This document shows, one piece after another, positions 7,214-14,022 of a stretch of 64,000 bases of DNA (positions are counted from its first letter, which is position 1; every line of letters starts with the position of its first letter). The stretch is from Bradyrhizobium jicamae. Lineage in GTDB: Bacteria; Pseudomonadota; Alphaproteobacteria; Rhizobiales; Xanthobacteraceae. Position numbers and translations under genes: made by a program. The notes below the pieces were generated by a model. It had not been told where the DNA came from, searched no databases, and saw only the letters and a program-made list of their open reading frames with translations. The stretch spans positions 109,652 to 173,651 of the forward strand of contig NZ_LLXZ01000049.1 in the NCBI RefSeq assembly GCF_001440395.1, read 5' to 3'.

Positions 7214-7750
7214 ATGTTCGCAGCAAATCCAGCTCTTGTCCTCAACGCGGACTTCCAGCCGCTCAGCTATTTCCCACTGTCGCTGTTCAACTGGGAGGAT
7301 GCCGTCAAGGCCGTCGTGAAGGGATCGCATGTCGTCGTCGCGGAATACGATCAGGTTGTCCGCAGCCCGTCGACGGTGATGCGGCTGCCGTCGGTCATCG
7401 CCCTGCGCGACTATGTGCGGCCACCGGCGCGAGTAGCCTTCACCAGGTTCAACGTCTTTCTCCGCGATCGCTTCCGTTGCCAGTATTGCGGCGACCAGTA
7501 CCTCCGCGGCGAACTGACGTTCGACCACGTTGTCTCGCGTGTGGACGGCGGCCAGACGTCGTGGACGAACATCGTGGCGGCTTGCAGCCCGTGCAACACG
7601 CGCAAGGGCCGCTTCTACCTGAAGCCGCTGCGGGAGCCGTTCGAGCCGACGCAGTATGACTTGATGGCAGCCCAGCGTCTGTTCCCGCCTAACTTTCTGC
7701 ACGAGACCTGGCGCGACTATCTGTACTGGGACGTCGAGCTCGAGAAGTAG
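7214..7750 (+). CDS. HNH endonuclease inside the tRNA array
   Basis: 178 residues. A zinc-bound HNH nuclease domain fills the second half: CQYC near residue 90, LTFDHVVSRVDGG with the D-H pair near 105, and CSPCNTRKG near 125. The N-terminal half (LNADFQPLSYFPLSLFNWEDAV) is the usual start of the rhizobial HNH proteins of this type. The ATG at 7214 has AGAGGAGAGGGCA just before it; the frame extends to 7151 inside the tRNA-Met, which is unlikely to be translated. It lies between tRNA-Met and tRNA-Arg. It may act as a homing-type or mobile-element nuclease for the array, or as a defence nuclease; nothing in the sequence decides this. Confidence 0.88.
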   Translation: MFAANPALVLNADFQPLSYFPLSLFNWEDAVKAVVKGSHVVVAEYDQVVRSPSTVMRLPSVIALRDYVRPPARVAFTRFNVFLRDRFRCQYCGDQYLRGELTFDHVVSRVDGGQTSWTNIVAACSPCNTRKGRFYLKPLREPFEPTQYDLMAAQRLFPPNFLHETWRDYLYWDVELEK

Positions 7751-7753
7751 CGG

Positions 7754-7782
7754 CGCCGGCGGCGAGTTTTTAGCCGCCGGCG
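7754..7782 (+). terminator. hairpin after the HNH gene
   Basis: CGCCGGCGGC, loop GAGTTTTTA, GCCGCCGGCG: a perfect 10-bp stem directly after the HNH stop and just before tRNA-Arg. The T run is in the loop, so true termination is uncertain; it may protect or separate the mRNA from the tRNA precursor. Confidence 0.5.
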
Positions 7783-7787
7783 TCCCT

Positions 7788-7863
7788 CACCACGTAGCTC
7801 AACTGGACGAGCACGACCCTCCGAAGGTCGAGGATGTAGGTTCGAGTCCTATCGTGGTGGCCA
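7788..7863 (+). tRNA. tRNA-Arg(CCG)
   Basis: Acceptor CACCACG/CGTGGTG, D stem GCTC/GAGC, anticodon arm CGACC-CTCCGAA-GGTCG, T loop TTCGAGT, encoded GCCA. Confidence 0.93.
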
Positions 7864-7871
7864 AATTCGAT

Positions 7872-7958
7872 GGATGACGAACCGGACAAGCGTGCCGGCG
7901 CTGCCTTGAAAGCAGATGGGCGCCGCGAGGCGTTGCGGTGCAAGCCCGCCGTCATTCC
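7872..7958 (+). tRNA. tRNA-Ser(TGA), no encoded CCA
   Basis: Acceptor GGATGAC/GTCATTC, D stem CCGG/CCGG, anticodon loop CTTGAAA, a long variable arm built on GGGCGCCGCGAGGCG. The T loop is TGCAAGC (T55 lost) and the 3' end reads CGCGA where CCA is expected. Probably functional only with CCA addition, or decaying. Confidence 0.65.
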
Positions 7959-7965
7959 GCGATTT

Positions 7966-8051
7966 GGACAGTGAACCGGCGCGCCGCCGGCCTCGATTGG
8001 AAATCGAGTGGGCGCTTCGGCGCTGGGGATCAGGGCCTCCGCTGTCCGCCA
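7966..8051 (+). tRNA. tRNA-Ser(GGA), aberrant T loop
   Basis: Acceptor GGACAGT/GCTGTCC, anticodon arm CTCGA-TTGGAAA-TCGAG, long variable arm, encoded GCCA. The T loop is ATCAGGG with A at position 54 and a mismatch at the base of the T stem. Confidence 0.78.
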
Positions 8052-8055
8052 TCTT

Positions 8056-8143
8056 GGAGAGTCAACCGGACAGGCGCGCCGGCACGGCTTCGAACACCGA
8101 TGGCACCGAAAGGTGTGAGGCTCAGGTCCTCGGCTCTCCGCCA
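8056..8143 (+). tRNA. tRNA-Ser(CGA), aberrant T loop
   Basis: Acceptor GGAGAGT/GCTCTCC, D stem CCGG/CCGG, anticodon loop TTCGAAC with a C-A mismatch closing the stem, long variable arm, encoded GCCA. The T loop is CTCAGGT, with C at position 54. Confidence 0.78.
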
Positions 8144-8211
8144 TATACGATCGCGCCAGGCCGGACGTACGCCGGCGCCGCTGAGGAGTTTGCAGCCTCG
8201 GCACTTTTTAT
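8144..8211 (+). other. decayed class II tRNA-like segment
   Basis: GCCGGACGTACGCCGGC has the same fold as the D arm of the three preceding tRNA-Ser genes, followed by a hairpin GCCGCTGAGG/CCTCGGC. No acceptor or T arm could be assigned. Probably a dead tRNA-Ser copy. Confidence 0.35.
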
Positions 8212-8288
8212 CGCAGGCAGATCGGTTAGGTATCCATGCGGTCTCATAAGCCGTGTTGAGCCCGGTGCAACCCCGGGGCCTGCAACCA
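8212..8288 (+). tRNA. initiator-like tRNA-fMet(CAT)
   Basis: The acceptor CGCAGGC/GCCTGCA leaves C1 opposite A72 unpaired and ends in AACCA, the hallmark of bacterial initiator tRNA. The anticodon arm is GCGGT-CTCATAA-GCCGT, so only two of the three initiator G-C pairs are kept. The T arm CCCGG-TGCAACC-CCGGG lacks T55. It is therefore initiator-like but diverged. Confidence 0.72.
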
Positions 8289-8296
8289 AGCTTCAC

Positions 8297-8381
8297 GGGT
8301 AACGCCAAGTCTGGTGACTGAGCGGGTCTGTAAAACCCGCGCCTTTGCGCATGCGCGGTTCAATTCCGCGGTTACCCACCA
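8297..8381 (+). tRNA. tRNA-Tyr(GTA)
   Basis: Acceptor GGGTAAC/GTTACCC, anticodon arm CGGGT-CTGTAAA-ACCCG, long variable arm, T arm CGCGG-TTCAATT-CCGCG, encoded ACCA. Confidence 0.94.
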
Positions 8382-8387
8382 TCAATC

Positions 8388-8461
8388 GCGGACGTAGCTG
8401 GAAGGTCGAGCACCTGAGTGCCACTCAGGAGAATCGGTTTCGATTACCGACGTCCGCGCCA
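8388..8461 (+). tRNA. tRNA-Gly(GCC)
   Basis: Acceptor GCGGACG/CGTCCGC, anticodon arm CCTGA-GTGCCAC-TCAGG, T arm TCGGT-TTCGATT-ACCGA, encoded GCCA. Confidence 0.92.
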
Positions 8462-8465
8462 TCTA

Positions 8466-8541
8466 GCCCAGTTAGCAAATCTGGTGATTGCACGCGCCTG
8501 AAGAGCGCAGGAGGCCAGTTCAAATCTGGCGCTGGGCACCA
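8466..8541 (+). tRNA. tRNA-Phe(GAA)
   Basis: Acceptor GCCCAGT/GCTGGGC, D stem GCAA/TTGC, anticodon loop CTGAAGA, T arm GCCAG-TTCAAAT-CTGGC, encoded ACCA. One mismatch at 27-43. Confidence 0.92.
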
Positions 8542-8545
8542 TTTC

Positions 8546-8617
8546 GGGGCAAGCAGCGGGCTGCAGTTGATCCTTGCAAGATCGACGTCCGGAGTTCGAC
8601 TCTCCGTTGCTCCACCA
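8546..8617 (+). tRNA. tRNA-Ala(TGC), short D arm
   Basis: Acceptor GGGGCAA/TTGCTCC, anticodon arm TGATC-CTTGCAA-GATCG, T arm CGGAG-TTCGACT-CTCCG, encoded ACCA. Only 15 bases separate acceptor and anticodon stem, so the D arm is reduced by about four bases (GCAG-CGGG-CTGC). Confidence 0.8.
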
Positions 8618-8623
8618 TCTCAT

Positions 8624-8699
8624 TCCCGTCGAGCCATCTCGGTGAAGGCGCTCCGCTGTTAACGGAGGAAGGCACGTTCGAATCGTGCGGCGGGAGCCA
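8624..8699 (+). tRNA. tRNA-Asn(GTT)
   Basis: Acceptor TCCCGTC/GGCGGGA, anticodon arm CTCCG-CTGTTAA-CGGAG, T arm GCACG-TTCGAAT-CGTGC, encoded GCCA. Confidence 0.93.
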
Positions 8700-8779
8700 A
8701 TGCACCACTTCCGATCTCGGGCCAGGCTTAAGCCGCCGAACCGGAAGCGACCTCCATCGTGGTCGAAAAAAACGCACAT
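8700..8779 (+). other. possible dead tRNA copy
   Basis: Eighty bases with GCACCAC at the start and GTGGT near the end plus a GGCTTAAGCC hairpin in the middle. No T loop or CCA; I cannot assign an identity. Confidence 0.25.
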
Positions 8780-8854
8780 GCTGCCATCGTCTAGCGGCAA
8801 GGATGCCCGGTTCTCAGCCGGCCGACGCGGGTTCGAGTCCCGCTGGCAGTGCCA
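8780..8854 (+). tRNA. tRNA-Glu(CTC)
   Basis: Acceptor GCTGCCA/TGGCAGT, anticodon loop TTCTCAG, T arm GCGGG-TTCGAGT-CCCGC, encoded GCCA. The 27-43 pair is a C-C mismatch. Confidence 0.9.
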
Positions 8855-8861
8855 AATTCAT

Positions 8862-8938
8862 CTTCCCGTAGCTCAACTGGATGAGCAGCGCGCTACGAAC
8901 GCGAAGGTATGCAGGTTCGAGTCCTGCCGGGAAGGCCA
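8862..8938 (+). tRNA. tRNA-Arg(ACG)
   Basis: Acceptor CTTCCCG/CGGGAAG, D stem GCTC/GAGC, anticodon loop CTACGAA (A34, normally deaminated to inosine), T arm GCAGG-TTCGAGT-CCTGC, encoded GCCA. Confidence 0.93.
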
Positions 8939-8944
8939 ATCTCT

Positions 8945-9019
8945 CTGGGTAAAGCTCGTGTGGAAGAGCACCGCGTTTGGGCCGCGGAGGCGCGTGGTCG
9001 GAGCACGCTGCCCAGACCA
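8945..9019 (+). tRNA. tRNA-Pro(TGG), aberrant T loop
   Basis: Acceptor CTGGGTA/TGCCCAG, anticodon arm CCGCG-TTTGGGC-CGCGG, encoded ACCA. The T stem GCGTG/CACGC is perfect but the loop is GTCGGAG (G54, and G in place of A58). Confidence 0.8.
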
Positions 9020-9023
9020 TAAT

Positions 9024-9097
9024 CGCGCGCTGGCCGATCGGCTAGGCAGCGGACTCTGAATCCGCTCAGACAGGTTCGACTCCTGTGCGCGCAGCCA
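9024..9097 (+). tRNA. tRNA-Gln(CTG)
   Basis: Acceptor CGCGCGC/GCGCGCA with a C1-A72 mismatch, anticodon arm GCGGA-CTCTGAA-TCCGC, T arm ACAGG-TTCGACT-CCTGT, encoded GCCA. A weak 1-72 pair is compatible with Gln identity. Confidence 0.9.
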
Positions 9098-9101
9098 ATC
9101 T

Positions 9102-9176
9102 GGCCCCGTGGCGAAACAGGAACGCGGCGGTCTGCAAAACCGCCATGAGCCGGGGCAGCACCGGCCGGGGCTTCCA
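9102..9176 (+). tRNA. tRNA-Cys(GCA), aberrant T loop
   Basis: Acceptor GGCCCCG/CGGGGCT, anticodon arm GCGGT-CTGCAAA-ACCGC, discriminator T as expected for Cys, encoded CCA. The T stem GCCGG/CCGGC is perfect but the loop is GGCAGCA, nearly the same odd loop as in tRNA-Val(GAC). Confidence 0.8.
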
Positions 9177-9180
9177 GCAT

Positions 9181-9256
9181 GCGCTCGTGGACCAACTGGA
9201 TGGTCAGCCGTCTTCTAAACGGCCCTATGCTGGTTCGAGTCCAGCCGAGCGCGCCA
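9181..9256 (+). tRNA. tRNA-Arg(TCT)
   Basis: Acceptor GCGCTCG/CGAGCGC, D stem GACC/GGTC, anticodon arm GCCGT-CTTCTAA-ACGGC, T arm GCTGG-TTCGAGT-CCAGC, encoded GCCA. Confidence 0.94.
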
Positions 9257-9268
9257 TCATTTTGAATT

Positions 9269-9355
9269 GGAGAGTTGGCCGAGCGGTAAGGCAACGCGGT
9301 GCTAACGCGTCGAGTCCTTCGGGACGCACAGGTTCGATCCCTGTACTCTCCGCCA
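9269..9355 (+). tRNA. tRNA-Ser(GCT)
   Basis: Acceptor GGAGAGT/ACTCTCC, anticodon arm ACGCG-GTGCTAA-CGCGT, long variable arm with GTCCTTCGGGAC hairpin, T arm ACAGG-TTCGATC-CCTGT, encoded GCCA. Confidence 0.93.
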
Positions 9356-9451
9356 TCGTGCGAACCCATCGATCGATCGGATATTGCAAGACGCATGGCA
9401 CTGGCCGAACGTTGCAGCACCTTCCTCGCTCATTGCGGCGACTCCATTCTT
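9356..9451 (+). other. spacer within the array
   Basis: Ninety-six bases with no foldable tRNA; perhaps the remains of a lost gene. Confidence 0.3.
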
Positions 9452-9527
9452 GCGGGCGTAGCGTAGTGGGCTGCGTGCCTGTCTTCCAAACAGGAGGTGT
9501 TCGGTTCTATCCCGACCGCCCGCACCA
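9452..9527 (+). tRNA. tRNA-Gly(TCC)
   Basis: Acceptor GCGGGCG/CGCCCGC, anticodon arm CCTGT-CTTCCAA-ACAGG, encoded ACCA. The T loop TTCTATC has a pyrimidine at 57 and the 49-65 pair is a mismatch. Confidence 0.87.
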
Positions 9528-9528
9528 A

Positions 9529-9605
9529 CCTGCCATCGCCTGGTGCCAAGGGTACGGCGCTTTCAACGCTGGACTTCGCGGGTTGAACTCCCGCTGGCAG
9601 GACCA
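9529..9605 (+). tRNA. tRNA-Glu(TTC)
   Basis: Begins one base after the previous tRNA. Acceptor CCTGCCA/TGGCAGG, anticodon arm CGGCG-CTTTCAA-CGCTG, T arm GCGGG-TTGAACT-CCCGC (C56 replaced by G), encoded ACCA. Confidence 0.82.
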
Positions 9606-9624
9606 GATTCATGACCAATTTCAT

Positions 9625-9701
9625 GAGCGCGTCGCCAAGCTGGCCAAGGCACCGGATTTTGATTCCGGTTATCGCAGGTTCGAGTCCTGCCGCGCTTGCC
9701 A
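9625..9701 (+). tRNA. tRNA-Gln(TTG)
   Basis: Acceptor GAGCGCG/CGCGCTT, anticodon arm CCGGA-TTTTGAT-TCCGG, T arm GCAGG-TTCGAGT-CCTGC, encoded GCCA. Confidence 0.93.
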
Positions 9702-9707
9702 ATTCCT

Positions 9708-9782
9708 CGCGGGGCCTCGGTAGGGAAGGGGCCGGCTCTCATAAGGCTGGAGTGGCGGGTTCGACCCCCGTACCCGCGACCA
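9708..9782 (+). tRNA. tRNA-Met or tRNA-Ile2 (CAT)
   Basis: Acceptor CGCGGGG/ACCCGCG with C1-G72 paired, D stem CCTC/GGGG, anticodon arm CGGCT-CTCATAA-GGCTG, T arm GCGGG-TTCGACC-CCCGT, encoded ACCA. A CAT anticodon can also be lysidine-modified to read AUA; sequence alone does not decide. Confidence 0.8.
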
Positions 9783-9798
9783 TTTCCAACTAATCTTT

Positions 9799-9873
9799 CC
9801 TGATTTCGTTCAATGGCAGGACGCTCGGTTGTGGACCGGGAGACGCGGAGTTCGATTCTCCCAATCAGGACCA
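9799..9873 (+). tRNA. tRNA-His(GTG)
   Basis: Acceptor CCTGATT/AATCAGG, anticodon arm CTCGG-TTGTGGA-CCGGG, T loop TTCGATT, discriminator A73 with encoded CCA. There is no G at position -1. A73 without G-1 is the known alphaproteobacterial type of tRNA-His, so the array is adapted to an alphaproteobacterial HisRS. Confidence 0.93.
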
Positions 9874-9876
9874 GAT

Positions 9877-9951
9877 ACCGGTTTAGTTCAGTGGCAGAAC
9901 GCGGGCCTCCAAAACCCGATGTCGACTGTTCGATTCAGTCAGCCGGTGCCA
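9877..9951 (+). tRNA. tRNA-Trp(CCA)
   Basis: Acceptor ACCGGTT/AGCCGGT, D stem GTTC/GAAC, anticodon loop CTCCAAA, T arm GACTG-TTCGATT-CAGTC, encoded GCCA. Last gene of the array. Confidence 0.93.
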
Positions 9952-10058
9952 ATTTCTCTCGTGCCTTGGCGGTCCGCTCGCGGGCTTGCCGAACGCTGCG
10001 GTCGTGCGGTGGTATGAAGCCAAAGTTGTCGTTCGCCACTGGCGCTTGCGACAAACGG

Positions 10059-11292
10059 CTAAAGGTCCTTCTCCGCGAGTTCGCGAAACGCATCGGGGAC
10101 GGAGCGGGAAGGGCCGAGCGCAACCGACCCATATCCGACTGCGTTGCGCCCGAAGCGATCGCGGATCAGATCCATGGCGCGGTCGGCCGACCAGCGCGCC
10201 ATCCCTCGCTTGCTGCCAGGCCGGCGCTTTTCATCCCTCAGCCCGAGTGGGAGCTCAAGCTGAATGTCCCAGCAGGTCTCGAGGTGCGACACGGAGATCG
10301 CCAGCAGTGAGATTGTCTTTTCGCCCGGGTAGTCCGCAAGCACCCTGCGTACGAGCTCTTCGGCAACCTCGGCCAGTATTGCCGTCGCTGAGATCGGTGC
10401 ATCGAGTGTGACGGAGCGGGTGACCGAGCGGAGCTCGGCGAAACGCACGCGGACCGTCACGGTCCGTCCGGGCCGAAAGCTTGCACGCAGCCGGGTGGCG
10501 ACACGGTCGGCAAGGTGACGCAGCTTGTTCCTCGGCCGGCTTCTTGCCGAGCGCCGACTGGGCTCCGGCCGACTGCGCCCGGCGTCGTGTCTTGATTTCC
10601 CGTCGATCGCGATTCCATGCCAATGCCGTCAGCTTGTCGCTGGCCGCGCGACCGAGCAACTGTTCGAGCGACCGGCCCGGCATCTGCGCCAGCTGCCCGA
10701 TGGTATGGACATCGATTTTGGCCAGCCGCGCTTCGGTAACCGGGCCGACGCCCCACATCAGCCCGACGGGCAGGTCGTGCAGGAAAGCGAGCTCGGTGTC
10801 GGGATCGACAACCACCAGCCCATCGGGCTTGGCTACTTGCGAGGCAATCTTGGCCAAGTGCTTGGTGCGCGCTACGCCGACCGAGATCGGCAGGCCGAGC
10901 TCTGTCCGCACGCGGCATCGTACCGCACTGGCAATCTCGGCCGGCGGGCCAAACAGATGCGTGCAACCCGCGACGTCGGCGAATGCCTCGTCAATCGAAA
11001 TCCGCTCGACCAGGGGAGTGAAATCATTGAGCACACGGATCGCAGCATTACCCAGCCGCTGGTACTCCTTGAAATGGCCGTCGACGAAGATCAGACAGGG
11101 ACAAAGCTCGCGCGCCCGCCATCCTGGCATGCCGCCGCTAATGCCGAAGGCCCTGGCTTCGTATGACGCGGCGAGCACGACACCGCCACCGACCGCGATC
11201 GGTTTACCGCGCAGGGTCGGGTCGAGCAGTTGCTCGACCGATGCATAGAACGCATCAAGGTCTGCATGAAGGATGGTGGCTGTTGTGTCCAT
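10059..11292 (-). pseudogene. dinB: DNA polymerase IV, frameshifted
   Basis: A Y-family translesion polymerase. The catalytic part is intact: LHADLDAFYASVEQ near residue 8 and RISIDEAFADV near 95, then the thumb with helix-hairpin-helix GVGPVTEARL. Near 10530 the frame shifts: after SALGKKPAEEQ the little-finger domain continues in another frame (LRHLADRVATRLRASFRPG, then VTVRVRFAELRSVTRSVTL) down to 10059. The ATG at 11292 is the natural start. The shift removes the DNA-gripping little finger, so the gene is inactive unless it is a sequencing error. It is convergent with the tRNA array, about 110 bases from tRNA-Trp. Confidence 0.85.
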
Positions 11293-11450
11293 CCCGAACC
11301 GCTCGCTGCGAAAACTCGTGCACTCTGCATTGATGAGAACAAAAAGAGAACAATAAGTCAATGGGGTCCGGATAGTTCGGTGCGAACGATCGAGGCGTTG
11401 CCGGCCGCTCAGGCGAGCCTTCCGCGCCTTTGCGCCTCTCCTTGAGAGGT

Positions 11451-12062
11451 CTAGCTACGTGCCATGTTGACAGCCGCAAAAGCCAATAAGCTTCCGGCAA
11501 TTCCTTCGACGACGTGCTGATTGGTCGCTTTGACAATGCCAATACGACCGATGGCCGACACAACAATGCCGACGATGCCGTAGATCAGTGCACAGAGACC
11601 AATGAAGATTGCCGAAAGCAGAACCGCCTGTTGAGCGATCCCTTCACTCGGGGTCATGAAATTTGGCAGGATTGCGAAATAGACCAGCAGGCCTTTTGGG
11701 TTGAAGAAGCTGGTCAGGAAGCCCTTCGTGAGTGATGCGGGCTGGGCGCTTGAGTTCAGCGAGACGCTTTCCGCGCGTATGGCGGAACAGATCATCCTGA
11801 TCGCGAGATAGGTAAGGTATGCGACGCCACACCAGCGCAATGTCTCGAACAAGATCGGTGAGGCGGCGACCAGAGCGGCAACGCCAAAGGCGCCCAATAC
11901 GGCGTGCGCGAGGTAGCCGAGTATCACTCCGACGTTGGCGCGTAGGGCCGCGGTGCGGCCGCCCGCCAGCGCTTGGGCTACTATGTAGATGAGATCGGGA
12001 CCCGGCGTGCAAACAAGTGGAAGCACCGTCGCCGCGAAGACGATCGACTTGGTCATATCCAT
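11451..12062 (-). CDS. LysE/RhtB-family amino-acid exporter
   Basis: About 203 residues with five to six membrane helices (for instance SIVFAATVLPLVCTPGPDLI at the start and LLVYFAILPNF in the middle). CTPGPD and FFNPKG are typical of the LysE/RhtB family, which exports amino acids or homoserine lactone. The ATG at 12062 is chosen; a GTG at 12077 would add five residues. It follows the acyl-CoA dehydrogenase gene on the same strand. Confidence 0.85.
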   Translation of the reverse strand: MDMTKSIVFAATVLPLVCTPGPDLIYIVAQALAGGRTAALRANVGVILGYLAHAVLGAFGVAALVAASPILFETLRWCGVAYLTYLAIRMICSAIRAESVSLNSSAQPASLTKGFLTSFFNPKGLLVYFAILPNFMTPSEGIAQQAVLLSAIFIGLCALIYGIVGIVVSAIGRIGIVKATNQHVVEGIAGSLLAFAAVNMARS

Positions 12063-12122
12063 CGAAGTCACTTTCACGGGGCCGCTTTCGGGCCCATCAC
12101 TGGTTTCATTTCCTTGCTCAAT

Positions 12123-13835
12123 TCACCCTGCGACCACGGCGCGACGCATGACCTTTTGCGCCTTGGCTTGGTCGACGGTGAACGCCAGCGTCCCGTAGTG
12201 TGAGCCCCAGGAGCCCGATCCGTTCGAGACGCGGGTTCCGAGGAAGGTGTCGACGACTTCCTGCGTGCTATGGCGGAGAAGCTCCGCGCCCTGCAGCACG
12301 CGCGCCACGGCCTCCGTCATCGGGCGGGCGACGAATTCGTCTTCGACGGCTTCGCGGACCAGCGTCTCGGTGTGCAGGACGAGGGCGTCGAAACGGGCGT
12401 CCTGACCGAGCAGGGGGCGGGTCTCATCGAAGAGCGCCTGGATCGTGCGCGGATCCTTGGCCATGGCGCGGCGCACATCCATGCACATCATGTTCGCCGT
12501 GCCTTCCCAGACGCTGTTCAGCGGCGCCTCGCGATAGAGGCGGGCCATTGGATTCTCCTCGATGAAGCCGTTGCCACCGTGACACTGCAGCGCTTCGTAG
12601 GCGATGGACGGCGCGCGCGAGCAGTTGAAGAACTTGGCCGCTGGTGTCGCCACGCGCGCCAGCAGTCGTTCATGCTCGACTTCGGACAGTTGATCGGTCG
12701 CCTTGGCGACGCGCAGCGCCATAAGCGTCGCGGCTTCCACCTCGACTGCTATGTCGGCGAGCACATTGGTCATCATGGGCCGGTCCGCGATGGACGTGCC
12801 GAACGCCTTGCGGGTCGTCGTGTGCTGCAGCGCCAGTGTGAGGGACTGACGCATCAGACCGGCGGAACCGATAGCGAAGTCCAGGCGCGTCAGGTGGGCA
12901 TGCGACAGAATTTCGCGGATACCATGGCCTTCTTCGCCGACGCGGATCGCCATCGTTCCCGCGTACTCGACTTCGCTCGAAGCGTTCGACTTGTTGCCGG
13001 CCTTGTCCTTCAGGCGCTGCACGAAGAAGTTGTTGAAACTGCCGTCGGGCATCGTGCGAGGCAGAAAGAAGCAAGTTACGTCGCCGTTCACCTTGGCGAG
13101 CGTGAAGAAGCCGTCGGATTGCGGCACCGAGCAGAACCACTTGTGGCCGGTCAGTTCGTACCAGTGTGCGGTCTTGCCGTGGTAGTCCTCGGAGTGGGAG
13201 AAGCGCGCGGTGGTCTGCGTCTCGCGGAGATCCGAACCGCCTTGCTTCTCCGTCATCGCGTAGCCGATGACGACCGAAGGCTTGTCGGCGACCTCGCGAC
13301 GACTGTTTTCGTATTCGGTGCCCTTGGCCTTCTCCGCCCAGATCGTGAGCGCGGGTTCGGCCTCGAAACCGGCGTAGGAAGCGTAGGCCATGCCGGTCGG
13401 GCAAGCGGTCCCGGATTCGACCTGATTCCAGACGTAGGACAGCACGGCGCGGGCGTAGTGGCCGTTCTTCTGGTTGGTACGCCAGGCCAAATTTGGCACT
13501 TCGTGCTTCCACGCGAGCGACATCAGTTGATGCCAGCTCGGATGGAAATCGACCCAGTCGATGCGGTTGCCGAAGCGATCGTGCGTCTTCAGTTCGGGCA
13601 GGTGGCGGTTGGCGAGGCGGGCAAGTTCCTGCACTTCCTCGTCGCCGGCGACGGCGCCGAGCGCCTCGCAGCGGTCCGCGGCCCAGGGCGCCTCGCGCTC
13701 GATCGCGGCGCGCAGCACGGCGTCGCCGGTGAAGGCGTTGAAGCCGGTTGCGGGCTTGGCCTGGTTCAGGACCTTGTGAGTGCCGTAGCGGCTTGCAGGA
13801 GCTTCAAGCGTGCCGGACGAAAGAGCTTGGTTCAT
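12123..13835 (-). CDS. aidB: AidB-type acyl-CoA dehydrogenase
   Basis: 570 residues. It resembles AidB, the flavoprotein of the alkylation response: an extended N-terminal part (VLNQAKPATGFNAFTGD), the FAD-binding core MTEKQGGSDLRETQTTA, and the C-terminal ACAD motif YEALQCHGGNGFIEENPMAR. AidB is thought to bind DNA and protect it from or detoxify alkylating agents; the activity on a substrate is unclear. A TetR gene is divergent across a 250-base intergenic region and may control it. Confidence 0.85.
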   Translation of the reverse strand: MNQALSSGTLEAPASRYGTHKVLNQAKPATGFNAFTGDAVLRAAIEREAPWAADRCEALGAVAGDEEVQELARLANRHLPELKTHDRFGNRIDWVDFHPSWHQLMSLAWKHEVPNLAWRTNQKNGHYARAVLSYVWNQVESGTACPTGMAYASYAGFEAEPALTIWAEKAKGTEYENSRREVADKPSVVIGYAMTEKQGGSDLRETQTTARFSHSEDYHGKTAHWYELTGHKWFCSVPQSDGFFTLAKVNGDVTCFFLPRTMPDGSFNNFFVQRLKDKAGNKSNASSEVEYAGTMAIRVGEEGHGIREILSHAHLTRLDFAIGSAGLMRQSLTLALQHTTTRKAFGTSIADRPMMTNVLADIAVEVEAATLMALRVAKATDQLSEVEHERLLARVATPAAKFFNCSRAPSIAYEALQCHGGNGFIEENPMARLYREAPLNSVWEGTANMMCMDVRRAMAKDPRTIQALFDETRPLLGQDARFDALVLHTETLVREAVEDEFVARPMTEAVARVLQGAELLRHSTQEVVDTFLGTRVSNGSGSWGSHYGTLAFTVDQAKAQKVMRRAVVAG

Positions 13836-14022
13836 GGGCGTCTCCGGATCGTTTTCTGGGTTCCTCGATGTCGTGATCTGCCGGCGAACGCTGCCGGGCT
13901 CGTGCTGGCCTGAACCGAATTCCGGCTCATGCTAGGACAGGTAAACCTTTAAAATAGAACCAAAATTCAGGTCCAAGGCTTGTCGAATATCGCGCAAAAT
14001 GAAGCCAAAACTCGCGCTTCTA

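Noticed and set aside
4312..9951. Possible CRISPR array because of regularly spaced short similar units
   Set aside because: The units are tRNA genes of different identity with cloverleaf pairing, not identical repeats with spacers.
10481..11248. 255-residue plus-strand frame opposite dinB
   Set aside because: Shadow of the polymerase gene; composition and lack of motifs argue against coding.
12270..13913. 547-residue open frame on the plus strand opposite aidB
   Set aside because: It is the antisense shadow of a high-GC gene; aidB has clear family motifs and this frame has none.
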